Source of the DNA: Dasyornis broadbenti
Taxonomy: Eukaryota; Chordata; Aves; Passeriformes; Dasyornithidae
Reading direction: 5' to 3'
DNA length: 64,000 nt
NCBI GenBank assembly: GCA_013397935.1
Contig: VZRN01001158.1
Location: 512,346 to 576,345, forward strand
Shown here: positions 27,830-40,833 of the stretch, one piece after another
Layout: every line of letters begins with the position of its first letter
Numbering within the stretch: the stretch's first letter is position 1
Notes under the pieces: generated by a model
Seen by the model: the letters and a program-made list of their open reading frames with translations, nothing else
Databases searched by the model: none
Told to the model about the DNA's origin: nothing
Made by a program: the position numbers and the translations under genes

Positions 27830-29847
27830 TTTTCCACTCACATGCAATTTATTTTCAGTGTGCTGTTTGCACAATAAATCAGTATTTCACAAGCTGTCCT
27901 TGCTCTTGTCGTGGTCAAGAACATTGCTGCTGTGAGAAGTGCCCCAAAACTACCAAATACCTTTGCAATTAACTGAACCTGACCAGAGTTTCAACAAGAA
28001 GTTAATAGTTTAGAACAGATTTGGAGCACTCATCTCTTTTCGGCAGTATGCACTTTATTGCAGAGAAGACTGGATGCATTTTTAAAACAAATTCAGGAGT
28101 TGCAGTTTCCATACAGTTCCACAAAGCGTTGCCCACAGTAACTTAAGCACAGTGGAGATTGTCAGACAGTGAGGGAACTCCATCCTGTCACCTGCAATCA
28201 CTCAAGTCACCAAATCTTGCAGCCAGCTATTTAAGAGCCATGGAAACAGGTGGCCCTGCTCCTGCCAGCACTACTGCCAGAAAACAGAGGTTAAACTGTG
28301 TCACTCCTGATTTACACCAGCATAACCAAGACCAGGAGATGGGCCTGGATCATGAGAACAGCCAGGGAAGGTTTTATGTCAGTGTGATACACCTGTGGTG
28401 GCAGATTTGTGACATTTCCTGAAGGGCTTTATCTGAGATCAAGCTTGAGAGAATCTTCCTTTTCAGGTATTGCTGTATCTTTGGATCAGTGGTCATCCAG
28501 CTGCCCAGTCCCTCTCCACATGGGAAAGCAGTCTTGGCATGAAAACACATCAAGTCACAACAGGCACTACCACAACAAACTGCTGCTGTGTTTGGGAGCA
28601 TCCCAGCAGGTAACAGCCATCTCCAGACAGGATGAGGGTGAGTTACAGCTGAGCAGCAGGATCACAAGCATGTTAAACTGTGACCAGAGATGTTTTTCAA
28701 CGTATCAATTAAAAGGGATAATGCACTTTCCTCAGGAGACCATCCACAATAATTGCTTCAGAGAGACACTGGCTGCATCAGCAAGTGTTACATTATGTTA
28801 GATTAAAATCCCCAGCCCTTTTTCTGTAAACTGTGTTTCCTTACCTATTAATCATCCACGAAGTGAAGCCTTTCTGAGCCACCACCTACACTGTGACATT
28901 AAATACAGCTCAAGCTGGATGCCAGTCCAGAGCTTGTCTAAGGATGCCGAGACTGAATGGGCTGGCACAAGACACATTAACACGGAAAAGCCTTAAAACC
29001 ACCTGACTCTGGGGTCTGCTTCTCACCTCCTCCACATTTCACAGCCTCTCTGCCATCAACAGTATTGGTGATTTTTACCAGCTGAAGATCTGACACACAG
29101 GGCTCAAACACTAATGATGTAAAACCTCACGAGAGTCAGAAGTTCCCTGTGATGGAAATACAGTAGAATGGCTCAGTGTCTCCAAGGGATATGCTACAGG
29201 AGAGCTGTTTAAATGCTTGTGTGTGTTGTGCTGAAAGACAGTTTTCTTCACTCCTTTAGCACTGTGCCAGGTGTATGAAAACTAAAATCTACTGAGGTGA
29301 ATGGGAACCTTCGGAAGAAGCAGTTGATTGAAAAAAGCCCCCAAAACTGAGGGCTTTGGTGTAATATCAGTGCAGGGATGGCACAGATTGAGAGAAGAAG
29401 TGTTCACCCTCTCACGTGCCTCAAAGCTTAAATTAAAGGAAAGGGTGCTTAGGGAGCAGGGTGAGAAATCATTCATTGGTCACTTCCTGATGGCTTCACC
29501 AAGGCTGCCACTGCTGGCGGTGGCATGTGTGCGCATGTGACTTCCTAACTTAACTAACTCAACCATGATGATGGAGACCATGACTCACGGGGACTTTGGA
29601 AGGCCATCCCAAAGTGATGTGCTTCTGGCAAAGGCTAAATCATAACCTGTGATGAGTTAGGGGGCCTGAGGCCCTGAACGCTTCAAGCTCTCCTGACTAT
29701 TCCCTTTCAAAAGAAAATAGAAAATTATCGCATGAAGTGGCTGCTAGGCACAAATGATTCTTCTTCAAACACATTCCCACAGGATTCCCCCTTGCAATTA
29801 CTAAAATATACTACCTGATGTGTCACAAGCACAACAGGTATTGACAT
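27830..29847 (-). other. COX10: Probable COX10 3' untranslated region
   Basis: This is the sequence downstream of the COX10 stop, up to the preferred poly(A) signal. No coding frame or transposon was recognised. The extent depends on which poly(A) signal is used, and RNA data would settle it. Confidence 0.45.
27848..27853 (-). terminator. COX10: Likely COX10 poly(A) signal
   Basis: AATAAA lies on the minus strand and is followed within 10-40 nt by a GT-rich stretch (GCATGTGAGTGG, then GTTTGCGTG), the usual arrangement of a cleavage site. It would give a 3'UTR of about 2 kb. A second AATAAA at 28059-28054 lacks a clear GT-rich element downstream and is the alternative. The choice between them is inference. 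Confidence 0.45.
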
Positions 29848-30290
29848 TTAAGGCAATCTAATTTCCACAGCCCTCTCATGACTTTTCCCCAGTAGATCGC
29901 CTTTGTCTTCCTTCTCCAGGACCGATTTCTTGCAGGTGAACATGACAAGCAGCAGCATTGGCAAATGCCACAGACTGCAGAAGAAGAGCTTCCTGGAGCT
30001 GCTGCGGTCGGCGTCCCTGTAGAACCGAAAGCCGAGGTAGGAGATGTAGAGGTTGATAGGGAGCGAAATGACGGGGAAAGTCCACGTGGTGATGTTGAGG
30101 ACAGGAGCCACTGTTGAGAGTCCAATTAAGGCTAAGCAGTGACGCAGAGCCACCCGCCTGCACAGCCCTGGGTGGGTGACAGACATCATACAGTATCCTC
30201 CTCGGGAGTAATCTTCCCGCAGACCCCAGCTCAGGGCGTTGAAGTGAGGGAACTGCCAGGAATAGAGGATCCCTCCTAACAGTAATGCAC
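29848..30290 (-). CDS. COX10: COX10, heme O synthase, last coding exon (exon 7)
   Basis: This is the terminal exon of protoheme IX farnesyltransferase, which converts heme B to heme O in the inner mitochondrial membrane for cytochrome c oxidase assembly. The acceptor is CCCACTGCAG|GTGCATTACTG. The first two bases complete a Gly codon begun in the previous exon; 146 codons and a stop follow. Visible family features are [14 protein letters not shown], then the third conserved motif [12 protein letters not shown], and about three further hydrophobic membrane segments. The Asp and Arg of DYSR align with human Asp336 and Arg339, sites of known pathogenic changes, and are intact here. The last roughly 26 residues are charged and differ from the human tail, making this end about 13 residues longer than human as I recall it. 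Opening the frame further upstream at 30525 would read into the intron. Confidence 0.96.
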
Positions 30291-31891
30291 CTGCAGTGGG
30301 AGAGAGAGTGTTAGAGGATCCCTGCAGGAAGTGCCACACACAGACCTCAGCTGTCATGCCCTGTTTGCAGGAGGGCAGTGCTACCCAGCTGTGACAGCAG
30401 TGACACTGCACACTGGTGACACCGCTCTGTACAGGGACAGGGTAGCCCCGTGAGAAAAGAAACCTCTGGTTTTCATGGCATTCACACAGGGTTGGAGCAT
30501 GGTGGTTTGTCTGGTTTTGGAGCACTCAATTTGAAAAGCATTTCAGCAGGTCACTTCCTTCTAACGTACTACTGCTAATCGGTTCCTGCACCAACTGTCT
30601 CTACATGAGGGAAGATTGGTGGGAATGAAGCAAAACTGGGCAAGAGATTGTTTTCCTGGGAGCCTCTAGATTCCACTCTCAGGTTCCTGAGTTGGTGTGT
30701 CCAGAGAAGAAAAAAGCCAGTGGACAGAGCAGTGTCACACACATCGACCAGACACAGGGAGCCCTGCTCAGTGACAGAAGAAAAAGAAGACAAGGTGTGG
30801 CTCCTGAGACCTGAGGAAACACCACACCCTGGCAGGCTGGAGCAACGCCAAGCCCTCTGTCTGCCCACTGCATGAGCGAGGGAACAGCTCCAGGCATGGG
30901 ACAAGCTCCATCACGGATTTGGGCAGGGGGCAGAACGGGCAGCAGCTGTTAATGAACTAACGGGAGATGGAGAGCTTACTCCTTCAAACCAATTGCAGAA
31001 ACTTCTAAGCAGTTTGCTCAAGTAACTCTATTCACACCAACTAACTACTTTTACATTTAAAAAGGAGCTATGGAAGCACCACATTTCCACAGCTCCTCCT
31101 TGGACATGGTACGGGGTTTACTGAAGCAGAAGTAGCTCATGTGCTAATTTCAGTGAGCCTCCAGGAGGCCTTCAGACTAAATTCCCTTCACTAATTTTGT
31201 CTGAAGACACAAAAAAATCCCCCAAGGCCGTTGCAATGTTATGAGCATTCCTGGATTTTCCTTTTGTTTTCCCACCTCCCAAACCCTCTGCTCTCACATT
31301 GACACTTTCTTTGTACCTCCCTGCCTCTATGAGTTCGTTCTCTATGGAAACTTCTCCTCCAACTGGAGCCATGCATCTAGCATTTTCTTAATGACCTGAG
31401 AGAAACAGCAACACTTATCTGCAAACAGGTTAAGATATTTAAATTTTTCCCCAAACACTCCATCATTCCCCAGCAACTCTGACAAAGCCCAAGTCCCTGT
31501 GTCCTCTGAAGAGCTTCATGGTTCAGATCTCCTCTCTATCTGTTCTTTGGGGCTGCGCATGCCTAGTTCCTGTCTCTAACAGCACAACTTGCACTGGTGC
31601 TGTCATGCAAATAATAATAATCTCAATTTGTGAAATTGCTTTTTTTCCCCCCTATGTTATCACCAGTGAAGGAACCCTCCATTAGACTTCATGCAGGTTT
31701 CCAATGGCTTATAAATCTAGCAGTGGTGTAAAAGACCCATCTCATTGCTTTTTTGAACAAGTAACAAACACTCCTTGGCATCAGTATGTACTCATGGAAG
31801 TTGATTACACGAAGCACAGAGATAGACACACATAACTTGGGTGTGCAGCTCTCATAACAACATTGTCTGCCACAAATTCCAAGTGATTGCA

Positions 31892-32265
31892 TGGAATCAC
31901 AGAATGGTTTGGAAAGGACCTTAAAGATCAACTCATTCCACACTCATGCTGTAGGCAGGGACACCTTCCACTGTCCCAGGCTGCTCCAAGCCCCAGTGTC
32001 CAACCTGGCCTTGGACACTTCCAGCGATCCAGGGGCAGCCACAGCTTCTCTGGGCACCCTGTGCCCGGGCCTCAGCACCCTCACAGGGAGGAATTTCTTC
32101 CTCACATCTAATCTAAACCTACACTCTGTCAGTGTGAAGCCATTCCCGCTTGTGACTCCGGGTTCTTGTAAATAGTTTCTCTCCATGTTTCTTTTAGGCC
32201 CCTTCTGGTACTGAAAGGCCACAATTAGGTCACTCCTTTTCCTGGTCTATGGCCCAAAATGCTTC
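31892..32265 (-). mobile_element. CR1 LINE 3' fragment
   Basis: This minus-oriented copy begins with ATGGAATCACAGAATGG (the reverse of the CR1 terminus). It continues through CCAGCGATCCAGGGGCAGCC and GGAATTTCTTCCTCACATCT to CAATTAGGTCACTCC. It lies in COX10 intron 6 in the same sense as the gene. Confidence 0.92.
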
Positions 32266-33019
32266 AAATCCAGCTATTCAGTCCTTCTAAAGTCGAGTTT
32301 TTGGATGTGGATTTTAGCACTTTTATAAATGGTAACCTTTTAACAGCTGAAAATTATGTACTCCAAAATTACCAATAATTTCAGAGTATCATGGCAAGAG
32401 AAGTCATTTTGGCCCTAACAAAACGGCATTTGATTCAGTTCTGCTGAAACCTGAGGGAGCAGCTCTGCTGAAATAAACCAAAATTAAACTTACTGAAGGA
32501 GCAAGTCTCCCTACACCAGGAGAAACAATGGAGAAAATGTTCTTGTCATAAGTCACTCTTAGTTTTCTCCTATTCTTGTAAAACACATTACTGGAGGTGA
32601 GATCCTGAATGGGATACACCTAAGAGAGCAGTATTTTCCAAGTATCACATTTGACGTGCTTTAGATTGTCATTGTTCAGGACCTAGGTAAAGGTGAGCTA
32701 CAATTATCCATCAGCTAAGGACACTTAAGCAGATGGAGCCACGGCCTAAGACACAGAGCGGAGACCGTCCCTGCTTTCCATGGCTCCGGACCCGTGTCCA
32801 AGTCCCTGTGTTTCGGCTCTAACATAGGTTTTGCTTATTCAGTTGTTCAAATGTTGTGTGCAGCCAAGCTCAAAACACACCCTAAACCTCAAGCACACAA
32901 AGCCCTTTAACAGCTCCCTAACTACTACGCCATTAAAAAAAAGTCATCTGGAGAAACCTTTGCACACAAACAGACCAACTAAAATACTTGAGGCTGGATT
33001 CCCATTTAAAAAGCTCTGA

Positions 33020-33420
33020 TTTTTACATGCAAGCCTTTGGAATTTAATTACTTTGATTACATTACAACCATTGAGATAATTGATATTTTACAGAGAAGCC
33101 GAACAGTGGAACAATTTAATAGCCCATTATGAAGACTTTAACTGACCCGATCTTTTTGTTTGGTTCCCATGTGCTGGGACATCCTGTAATTTCCTCGGCC
33201 CAGGCTGAGGCTGTCGGGTTGTCAGAGACTTTTAAGTGTCACATAAGACTGATGACTTGCAAAGCACGGTACATGGTACAGCACAATTCAGCATCAAATG
33301 AGCTCACAGTAGGAATCCTGTCAAGCCCAGAGCAGACACTGTAATACTCATTAATTACTAGATGAATGTTAACTATGTCATAATTAAGCCAGCACTGTTT
33401 TTAAGCAATATTACAGCAAG
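33020..33420. other. Candidate conserved non-coding element in COX10 intron 6
   Basis: A 400-bp AT-rich block has repeated homeodomain-like TAATTA/ATTAAT words, at about 33044 (TTTAATTAC), 33350 (CATTAATTACTAG) and 33381 (CATAATTAAG). No transposon signature or long open frame is present. The pattern is typical of deeply conserved developmental elements, but conservation was not tested. Confidence 0.25.
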
Positions 33421-35852
33421 ACAAGCTCTGGAGACTAATCTGGTTCCAAACAGAGCTGAGTCTACTACATGGCCTCTGTGCTGTTCCCAACAGTTTGGGA
33501 ACTCAGCTTAATCATTGCAAATCTCCCTTTTCTCTACAGAGTTTACAATTAAACGAACATTAGACAAGGTTGTTACCAACTGGAACATGTGGAGCTGGTG
33601 CAGGGTTTGCAAAAGCAAAGCCAGTTGTGAGAGCAGAGTCATTGCTTGGGCAGCTGGAGACGGCCAGCACCCAGGGACATCCTGGAAAACTCAGGGACCC
33701 CCAGGGACATCCAGCGCCTTGGGGTCTCTTGGCTCCTCCACAGCTTGTGGAAATCTGAGCACAGGCAGACTGACAGGAACTCAGATCTCTCAGCTTTTCT
33801 GTGATCGTTCATGAATTGCAGGACCACAAGTAACTGCCTTGCTCATGGATATCCCAAACTCCTTGGCCTTTTTGGCCAGATTTTTAATTGCTGCAACTGA
33901 GCCCATTTATGGCCAATTCTTCTCTCCAAGTGTGAGAGCCTGGGACAGATGCAGCAGACACTTAGAAATCCCACTAACTTCTCAGATCAGTCCTGTTTGA
34001 TTTTGGAAAAAAATGAAGTCAACTAAGGAAAACAGGGCCCAGGTCTCCAGAACTCTTTCACTCTTGTGTGCAAAATACAGGAATAAAGTATTTTCCTCCT
34101 GAGTTCCTACTCTTTAATCTCTTTGCACTGGCTTAAATCATCTCAGAAGTTCCAGGATCACAGAGAACCAGCTAGGTCCTAAAGCACCCACGGAGATCAA
34201 GATAAATAACAGGTTTTATCATTCCTCACAGATTTTAAAGTTAAGCTATAATTTCTTTCCTTAAATTCTTTTTTTGTGACTTATTTAAATAGTAATAGGC
34301 CTCCTTTTTAAAAACTAAGAACAAGCTGAGATTTTTATTTTATTTTAATATCTAAAGTCAAAATGTCAACTGGCGTTGAAGAAGGTAGAAAATGGTTCTT
34401 TCTGTAAATATATTTTTATCTAGTGAAATACTCAAGCTTTATAAATTGCACTTTTCCTAAAACAAACAGCATACTAAATTCTACAGTCGTTCAGCAACTG
34501 CTTGGATGTTTTACGGATCAATAAATTTGGGTAAGATTTGGAAATAATTGTGAGATGAGACTTCTGAAAGCAACTAGTGACATTGGGTTTGCAAACTACA
34601 GCAGCTGACAGTGTCATTTTCAGAATTACAAGAGCAAGAAGCACCCTCCTCTAAAGTTCTGCTCTTTACAGTGTCAAGAAGGCCATGAGGCTCTAAATCT
34701 TGACTGGAATTTCACGGTTTGCTCCTTCTAGAGCAATTTATGATGATCTCATTTGCTGGATGGCTCAAATCTCAGGTGAGAGAGCAGTGTCAGTGCAAGA
34801 GCCCAGTCCTTGATCTAAGCCAGACTAAGTCTCTGGGTAGGAAGAGCCCCTAAGAGCAGGAGACAGGAAAATGATTTTTAGGATGCAAGTCCTTGCAGGC
34901 CATGAGCTCTGACCACTGGTTAACACCCGGAGAGGAGAGCAGAGCATTCGGTCAGCAAAAGCTCCTTGGGCTCACAGCAACATCAGTAACATAGCAATGA
35001 AAAGCTCCAGGAGCAAATGCCAGCTCCCCAAACTTCTCACGTCCGACAGAGAGTGTTCAAGTCCATACAACATCTATTCAAGAAAGAGCAAGTACATGCA
35101 GCTGCTGAGTTATCAGTGCCCACATAACTCTTCCTGAGCAAAGTGAGCAACCTGAAGCCTGCAAACCTACCTTCTCATCCACTAAAGGGCAGAAATTATG
35201 TTTGGATTCCGCTTGACTGTCTCATGCTGAGGATGCCACTGTCTTAAGCAATTTTATTTGAAATACGCCTCTTTCATGCTGGCAATACCTTTCATCATCA
35301 AAGAGCTTTATACCTGTTCAGTTGGCACATGGAGCCACAGTGATGGTTTCATCCACAGATGAATTATTTTAGCTGTCTGCCTTAAATGAGGCACAACAGT
35401 TTGGGATGGTCCAACTGAAACTCTCAAAAAAATTTCTAAAGACAAGTTTCTCCAGGGAAGAAAAAGACCTTGAGCTACAGGAGGGCACAGGCTGAAGCAC
35501 AGCACGTGTTGGTAGAAGCTCCCAGCTTGGGAGCAGGCTCAGCTATGTCCGACCAGCCCGGGCAGGTGGGTGAACACGGGCCTATCCACACGAGTCAGGA
35601 CAAACATGTCCCAGATTATCTACAGGGACTGCTGTATCATCACCACGTTCCTGAAAAAATGCTGCAGAGGAACATGTGCTCTCTTCTTGCCCTTCTCATT
35701 GTTCTGTAAATAACACACAGTGCTTTCCCTCTGCACAGGGTTCTGCAAATCTCTTGGATCATGTTCAGGCTCCAGAAAGGACAAACACCTATTCACTTAA
35801 TCAATGAAACAAAAGAAAAAAAAAAAAAAAAAGAAACAGAACAAAAACGGAG

Positions 35853-35864
35853 NNNNNNNNNNNC

Positions 35865-35901
<37 letters not shown>
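35853..35901. repeat. Assembly gap followed by 34-base A run
   Basis: Eleven N bases (35853-35863) are followed by CATT and 34 consecutive A bases (35868-35901). Another A-rich tract lies just before the gap. The region is probably a homopolymer that the assembly could not resolve. No retrotransposed body was recognised next to it. Confidence 0.9.
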
Positions 35902-35903
<2 letters not shown>

Positions 35904-38519
35904 AACAGGAGCTAACCTGTAGCATCAGTTCAAGAACAGACTCGCTCCTTCTGTCTTTGCTTTGGTGCTGCATATGTATAACTGGGAAGTGGCCAACCAG
36001 GCATTAAAATAAACATGGAATAGTTAAATATCGGCTCAAAAACAGATGTTGAAATCTTACTGCATTTCCCAAAGCTGGTGTTTACTGCCTTGGCAACCTA
36101 AGAATGCTGTTTTGCTTAAAGCACAATTTTAGTAATTCTTCTGCCTTGAATAATGTGAAGGAATTTTAAAATTATTTCCAGACCTTGGTAGTTCTGACTT
36201 ATGAGAGGAAAGCACCAGCCTTTTGTCTCTAGGAAACAGGTACAGGTTTGTAAAGAGGGGAACGCTTTGGCAGTGTAAGCTCAGCCTCGTAATGGATCGT
36301 AGTGAGGAAACAACCACACACCGCTTGACTTGAGAGCGCACAACTGGCTCTCTTCCCTTAAAAGATGTTGAACAAATTACTTCACTGTAATCCAGACAAG
36401 GTAGATTAGAGCTCAGAGACTTGACTTGGTCTAGCTTTAACCAGCTGCTTGTGAGGACCCATGCTGTCTCAGGCTGCCTTTTCTACAAGAAATTTTATCA
36501 CAACCAGTTCAAAACTCTTCACCACAGTCCTACGTGAGTTTTACAGGATGTTACAGCCACAAGAAATGTACAGGATACATCCCCAAAACCTTTATTTTTT
36601 TATCTTTTTTTATTTTTTTCTGTGCTCATTCACAAGCTTAACACAGTAGTCTTCCTTGGAGATTTCTAACTATAAGCAATTATGGGGGTAAAGAAAAAGA
36701 TTTTGAAATGTCATCAAAGCCTAGTTGCCCACTGCAGGTTCAATGTAATCTTAAAAGATTTGGGGGAATTGGTACAAAGATTTAGAGTAGTTTGGAGAGT
36801 CATGGCCAGAACACACTGTGGTGTCCTGATCCATAAGGACTGGTTTGTTCAGCTCTTGGTTGTATTTTCTGTTTGTGAAGGAGAGATGGAAGGTACAATC
36901 ATTCCTGCCTATGCTTCAGCTTGCTCTGGTGATGGAAAATGATTGTTAAATCAATTGACTTCCAGTTACAAGTGTTCAAGCTACTGTCCTGATACCAACC
37001 CTCCTGAGGAGAAATGTTACCAGCTGCTTAATTCTTCCCACTGTCTTCAGGATTAGGAACAGGATTAGCTCGTCCCAATTTACATCCTAATTTGCAATTA
37101 TGAAGCCTTCTCAAACACAAAAACATTTGGGAATTACCTAGTCACTAACCTTAACCAAACTGATGCAATTCCCCACTACTTCGCTCACATTAGCACCACA
37201 CCAAGACGACAATCAGCATTTCTGCTTCCACTGGAAAACAAAAGCAGATGCTACTGCTTGTGCTGGATGCCGTGGAAGCGGCAAAGCAGCCTTGAGGGAA
37301 AAAAGGGAAAGTGTCACTTCTAAAGCTCCACACAAGGTCCCTGGGCTGGGACAATGGTCCCGGCTGTCAGTGGGGGATGCATGGCCCAGCCTGCATTGTG
37401 ACCCTCCAAGGCTACACCGTCATGGAAACCAAGGGCAAGGAGGAAAGCACTGGAAAACTCAAAAGCTTCATGGTCAGGGGTTTCAATAGCTGTTTCTTTT
37501 GAAGGATGGCACAAAAGGCCTGTGGAACAGGAGTGTCTAGGGGCTGTGATAGACTCCTCTGTGGCAGCACTGAAAGGGACGGGGATGTTGGCCGTGTGTT
37601 TGGCTTGTCTGCAAAACAAAAGGATGATCCTTGGTGTCCATCAGTAACAGGAAATGAAGTTGGCTGTGGGGTTTTTCACCTCGAGAGAGTGTTCCTAGCT
37701 TCTGCCTTTTAACAGAAGGAAGTCAGATGTCCTCAGGTATGCTCACCACACAGAGAAAAGCTGTGTGTGTACAGATACACACAGGCATGCGCACTTCTTG
37801 TGTGACACGCAACAGGTTACTGCAGCCAAAAGCCTCACAGGGAAACACATTTCATTACACAGGCAAGGCTGAGAAAACAACAACCCCATACATAACTCGC
37901 CTTAGCTAACCCCAGCAACAGATGCTATAAAAGTAGAGCCTGTTGGGTAAGATAAAAATATAGTCTTCTGCAAAAATGTTTAGGAAGTATTTACCAAAGG
38001 ACTGGACTCAGCAGAGGATTGCAAACCTGCAGAACCACACAGGGGCTCCTCGTCAGCCACCTCTTCCAGGCTCTGGCGGGGTTCCCACTAGCCCAAGGGT
38101 GCAAGTCCCTCCTGCAGACCCCTTGTCCTGATTTCCCTACAGGTGTTGTGTCTCACACCCAGGGGCATGGGGCTGCCCCCTCAGCCACACATGAGGTAGA
38201 GAACTGGGCTGCCTGTGAACCTTGTGGGGTCGGTCCCCAGGTGCCCCAGCAGTGGAACTGCCATTTCTTTTGTTTCTTATGAAAATGGAAAGGGAGAAAA
38301 AAATAGCCCACTGGCTTTTGTCCTAAATTCAGACCAGCTGCTCACTAGTATTGTCCCTCTGCCTCATTTTTAACAGTTTTTACCCCTACAAAGCACACTC
38401 CTGGGCCCCCAGCTCCATGTCTCATATGTCAGTGACATGAATATCTCTGTTTCCTCTGGAACAGACCACAGATTCTGCTGTCTTTCATCTGGGAAGTGAA
38501 ACCCTGAAAAGCTGAGTTT

Positions 38520-38545
38520 GCCAGTGGGAGTCAGCCAGTGGGAGT
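38520..38545 (+). repeat. 12-bp direct duplication
   Basis: GCCAGTGGGAGT occurs twice with a 14-bp period, separated by CA. This is a minor slippage product in COX10 intron 6. Confidence 0.85.
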
Positions 38546-39444
38546 TTATAGCCAGAGCCTCCTTTGCTCCGGCAGCAGGACACTGGAGTTGCCCTGCTCT
38601 GGCGGCTGGCTCCCAGACCTGCTCCCACATCAAGGGGCTTTGAAAGCTCCAAGTGCTTAACTGGAAGGGACACAAAAATCTCCAAGCTTATTTTGCATGC
38701 AATTAAGCTGTTGTTTTGCCCTCCCTCCTACTGGCAGACAAGTGCTACACCAGAGAAGGTATGAGAGACTCCAGCCATTGACAGGTTGGGCACAGGCCCC
38801 CCCCTCTTTCCTAGCCTCTCTTTTTTTTGTTACTGAAACCATCCGTCTGCCAAATGTCACTAGCTGATAAGAACTGCCCATTTTAAATCCCCTTTTGTAA
38901 ATAGATGCTGGCTGACATAATTAATGTCTACCATACAGCACAATTTGAATTACAAAGTAAAGGCAATTTAAAAATCAGCCTCCACATGATTACAATTGAT
39001 ACTGAGTCTATAAATTCCATAGCCCCAGGAATTATTTAAATTTCTGAAAATGAATGAAAATCAGTACAAGATGTCTTTCAGGGAAACGAGACCAGAAGTA
39101 GAGCATCTGAGATAACTAAACACTCTCTTGAGATAAACATTCTTTGGTGCAGTAATACCTATGGCTCCTGGGCCACCATGGCTCTGCAATGTCTGCTGGG
39201 CCGTCAGGGCCCTTATCTGCTCTGCCACTGCCACCTACTCAGAATAAATCCCTTCAGCTGATAAGCACATTAGGTTGAGGAGCCCTGCTTGTCACTTCCA
39301 TCTCACTGGGTGGTTCGTATGAATCCCGTGGCACCAAATTTCTCCACTCCATGGCACCGATCCTGCTCGCCGGCAGGATCCCGCCTTTAGCGCCTGAGCA
39401 CAGCACTGTCAGTGGAAGAAGTACAAAAGCTCTTGTGCCCCCAG

Positions 39445-39917
39445 CATGAGAAGGACACGGGACTGTTGGAGCAAGTCCAAAGGAGCCCACAAAGTTGATA
39501 AGGGGACTGAAGTGTCTTCCCTACAGGCTGAGAGAATTGGGGCTGTTCACTCTGGAGAAGAGAAAGTTGTACGGAGACCTCACAGCACCTTCCAGGATCT
39601 GAAGGACCTACAAAGAAGCCTGAGAATGACTCTGCATCAGGAACTGTAGTGGCAGGACAAGGGGAAATGGGTTCAAACTGAAAGAGGGGAAATTTAGATT
39701 TTATTAGGAAGAAATTCTTGGCTATGAGGGTGGTGAGGCCCTAGCAGAGGCTGCCCAGAGAAGCTGTGGCTGCCCCTTCCTGGAAAGTGTCCAAGGCCAG
39801 GCTGGACGGGGCTTGGCACAACCTGGTCCAACGAAAGGTGCCCCCACCACAGCAGGGGATTGGAATGAGATAATATATAAGATCCCTTCTAATCCAAACC
39901 ATTCTATGATTCTATGA
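39445..39917 (+). mobile_element. CR1 LINE 3' fragment (about 470 bp)
   Basis: This is the longest plus-oriented CR1 in the window. It includes GGCTGAGAGAATTGGGGCTG, ACTCTGGAGAAGAGAAAG, GGCAGGACAAGGGGAAATGG, GAGAAGCTGTGGCTGCCCC and a perfect terminal ATTCTATGATTCTATGA. It is antisense to COX10. Confidence 0.94.
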
Positions 39918-40667
39918 AAATGTATAAGGCAAAATATAGGCTGTGGCATTTGGAGACATTTACTCCAGACACAGTTTTTCTGTCAACTAGAAATAACAAG
40001 TTTAAAAGGACATTAGTCCGGGGAGAAAGAACAGCAGCACAAGGGTAATTTAAAGCATGTATACACTGTGCCTCTTACACACCAAAATAAACAGCACTGT
40101 TTCTTCCTAAGGATCCCTGTGCACAAGCTCAGCAGCATCACGGCACAGCCAGGAGCTCTCTTGTGGATCCCATGCAGGAGGAGGATCTGGCACAGAACAG
40201 GACATACTACCAAGTTTGACCTCTCTTCCTGTCTCTCTACTATCACTTAAGGCTTTAAGTGAATGTCATTATTTTCCTGCTCGTCCTTCTCTTGTAAAAT
40301 AATTTGAAGGTATCTTGATTTATTACAAAAACGAATCTCTCCAGAAACAAATAGTTCCATGAAGGAGCAATGAAATCTGCTTTCAAGGAAGCAAGTGTGT
40401 TACTGCAAATCACAGGCTGACAGTTAAGTTCTGCATAAATACCCCAGATATGTGGCAGTGATATCCGTGTGATAAATTACATTTATCACACACTTCTGAC
40501 CGTCTCACCTGCACTCACTCCCCCACCGAGGAAATGTTAACATTCCTCATCTTTCATCAGTTTCAAACAGCTGCCATTAAAAAAACACAAAACCTCCAAA
40601 CCCACAACAAAGAATTCCACATCTTCCCAGAGATAACCTTATCTTTTGCTTTTGAAATGGAAGGTTT

Positions 40668-40695
40668 TCCCTAAATTACATCTCCCTAAATTACA
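40668..40695 (+). repeat. 13-bp direct duplication
   Basis: TCCCTAAATTACA occurs at 40668-40680 and 40683-40695 with a 15-bp period. This is minor intronic slippage. Confidence 0.85.
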
Positions 40696-40833
40696 AAATC
40701 CAGGATTGGGGGTGAGATGTTCAATCAGGCTTAAGAGCCTATAATTAAAGTTACCTATCGGGGCAGAAATGAAAGCAAACATTCCTGGGAAGTACCACGA
40801 GATCTGCAAAGATGTGTAGTGTAAGAAATTGCT

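Larger units (their letters stand above)
16095..27830. other. Intergenic region between COX10 and HS3ST3B1
   Basis: No coding exon was recognised on either strand over about 11.7 kb. The stretch contains three further CR1 fragments, a CpG-rich patch near 22.5-22.9 kb, an A-rich run at about 23566-23590, and small tandem duplications. It also holds an AT-rich block around 21 kb that looks like a candidate conserved element. The longest open frames, for example minus 24580-25419 and minus 22505-23125, are explained as antisense to CR1 or as GC-rich chance frames. Confidence 0.8.

Noticed and set aside
30291..30525. Upstream extension of the COX10 last-exon frame to an ATG at 30525
   Set aside because: A strong acceptor at 30291-30292 and the match of the joined Gly codon show that this part is intron.
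31887..32222. Open frames on both strands, up to 94 codons
   Set aside because: They fall within a 5'-truncated CR1 3' region, which is non-coding.
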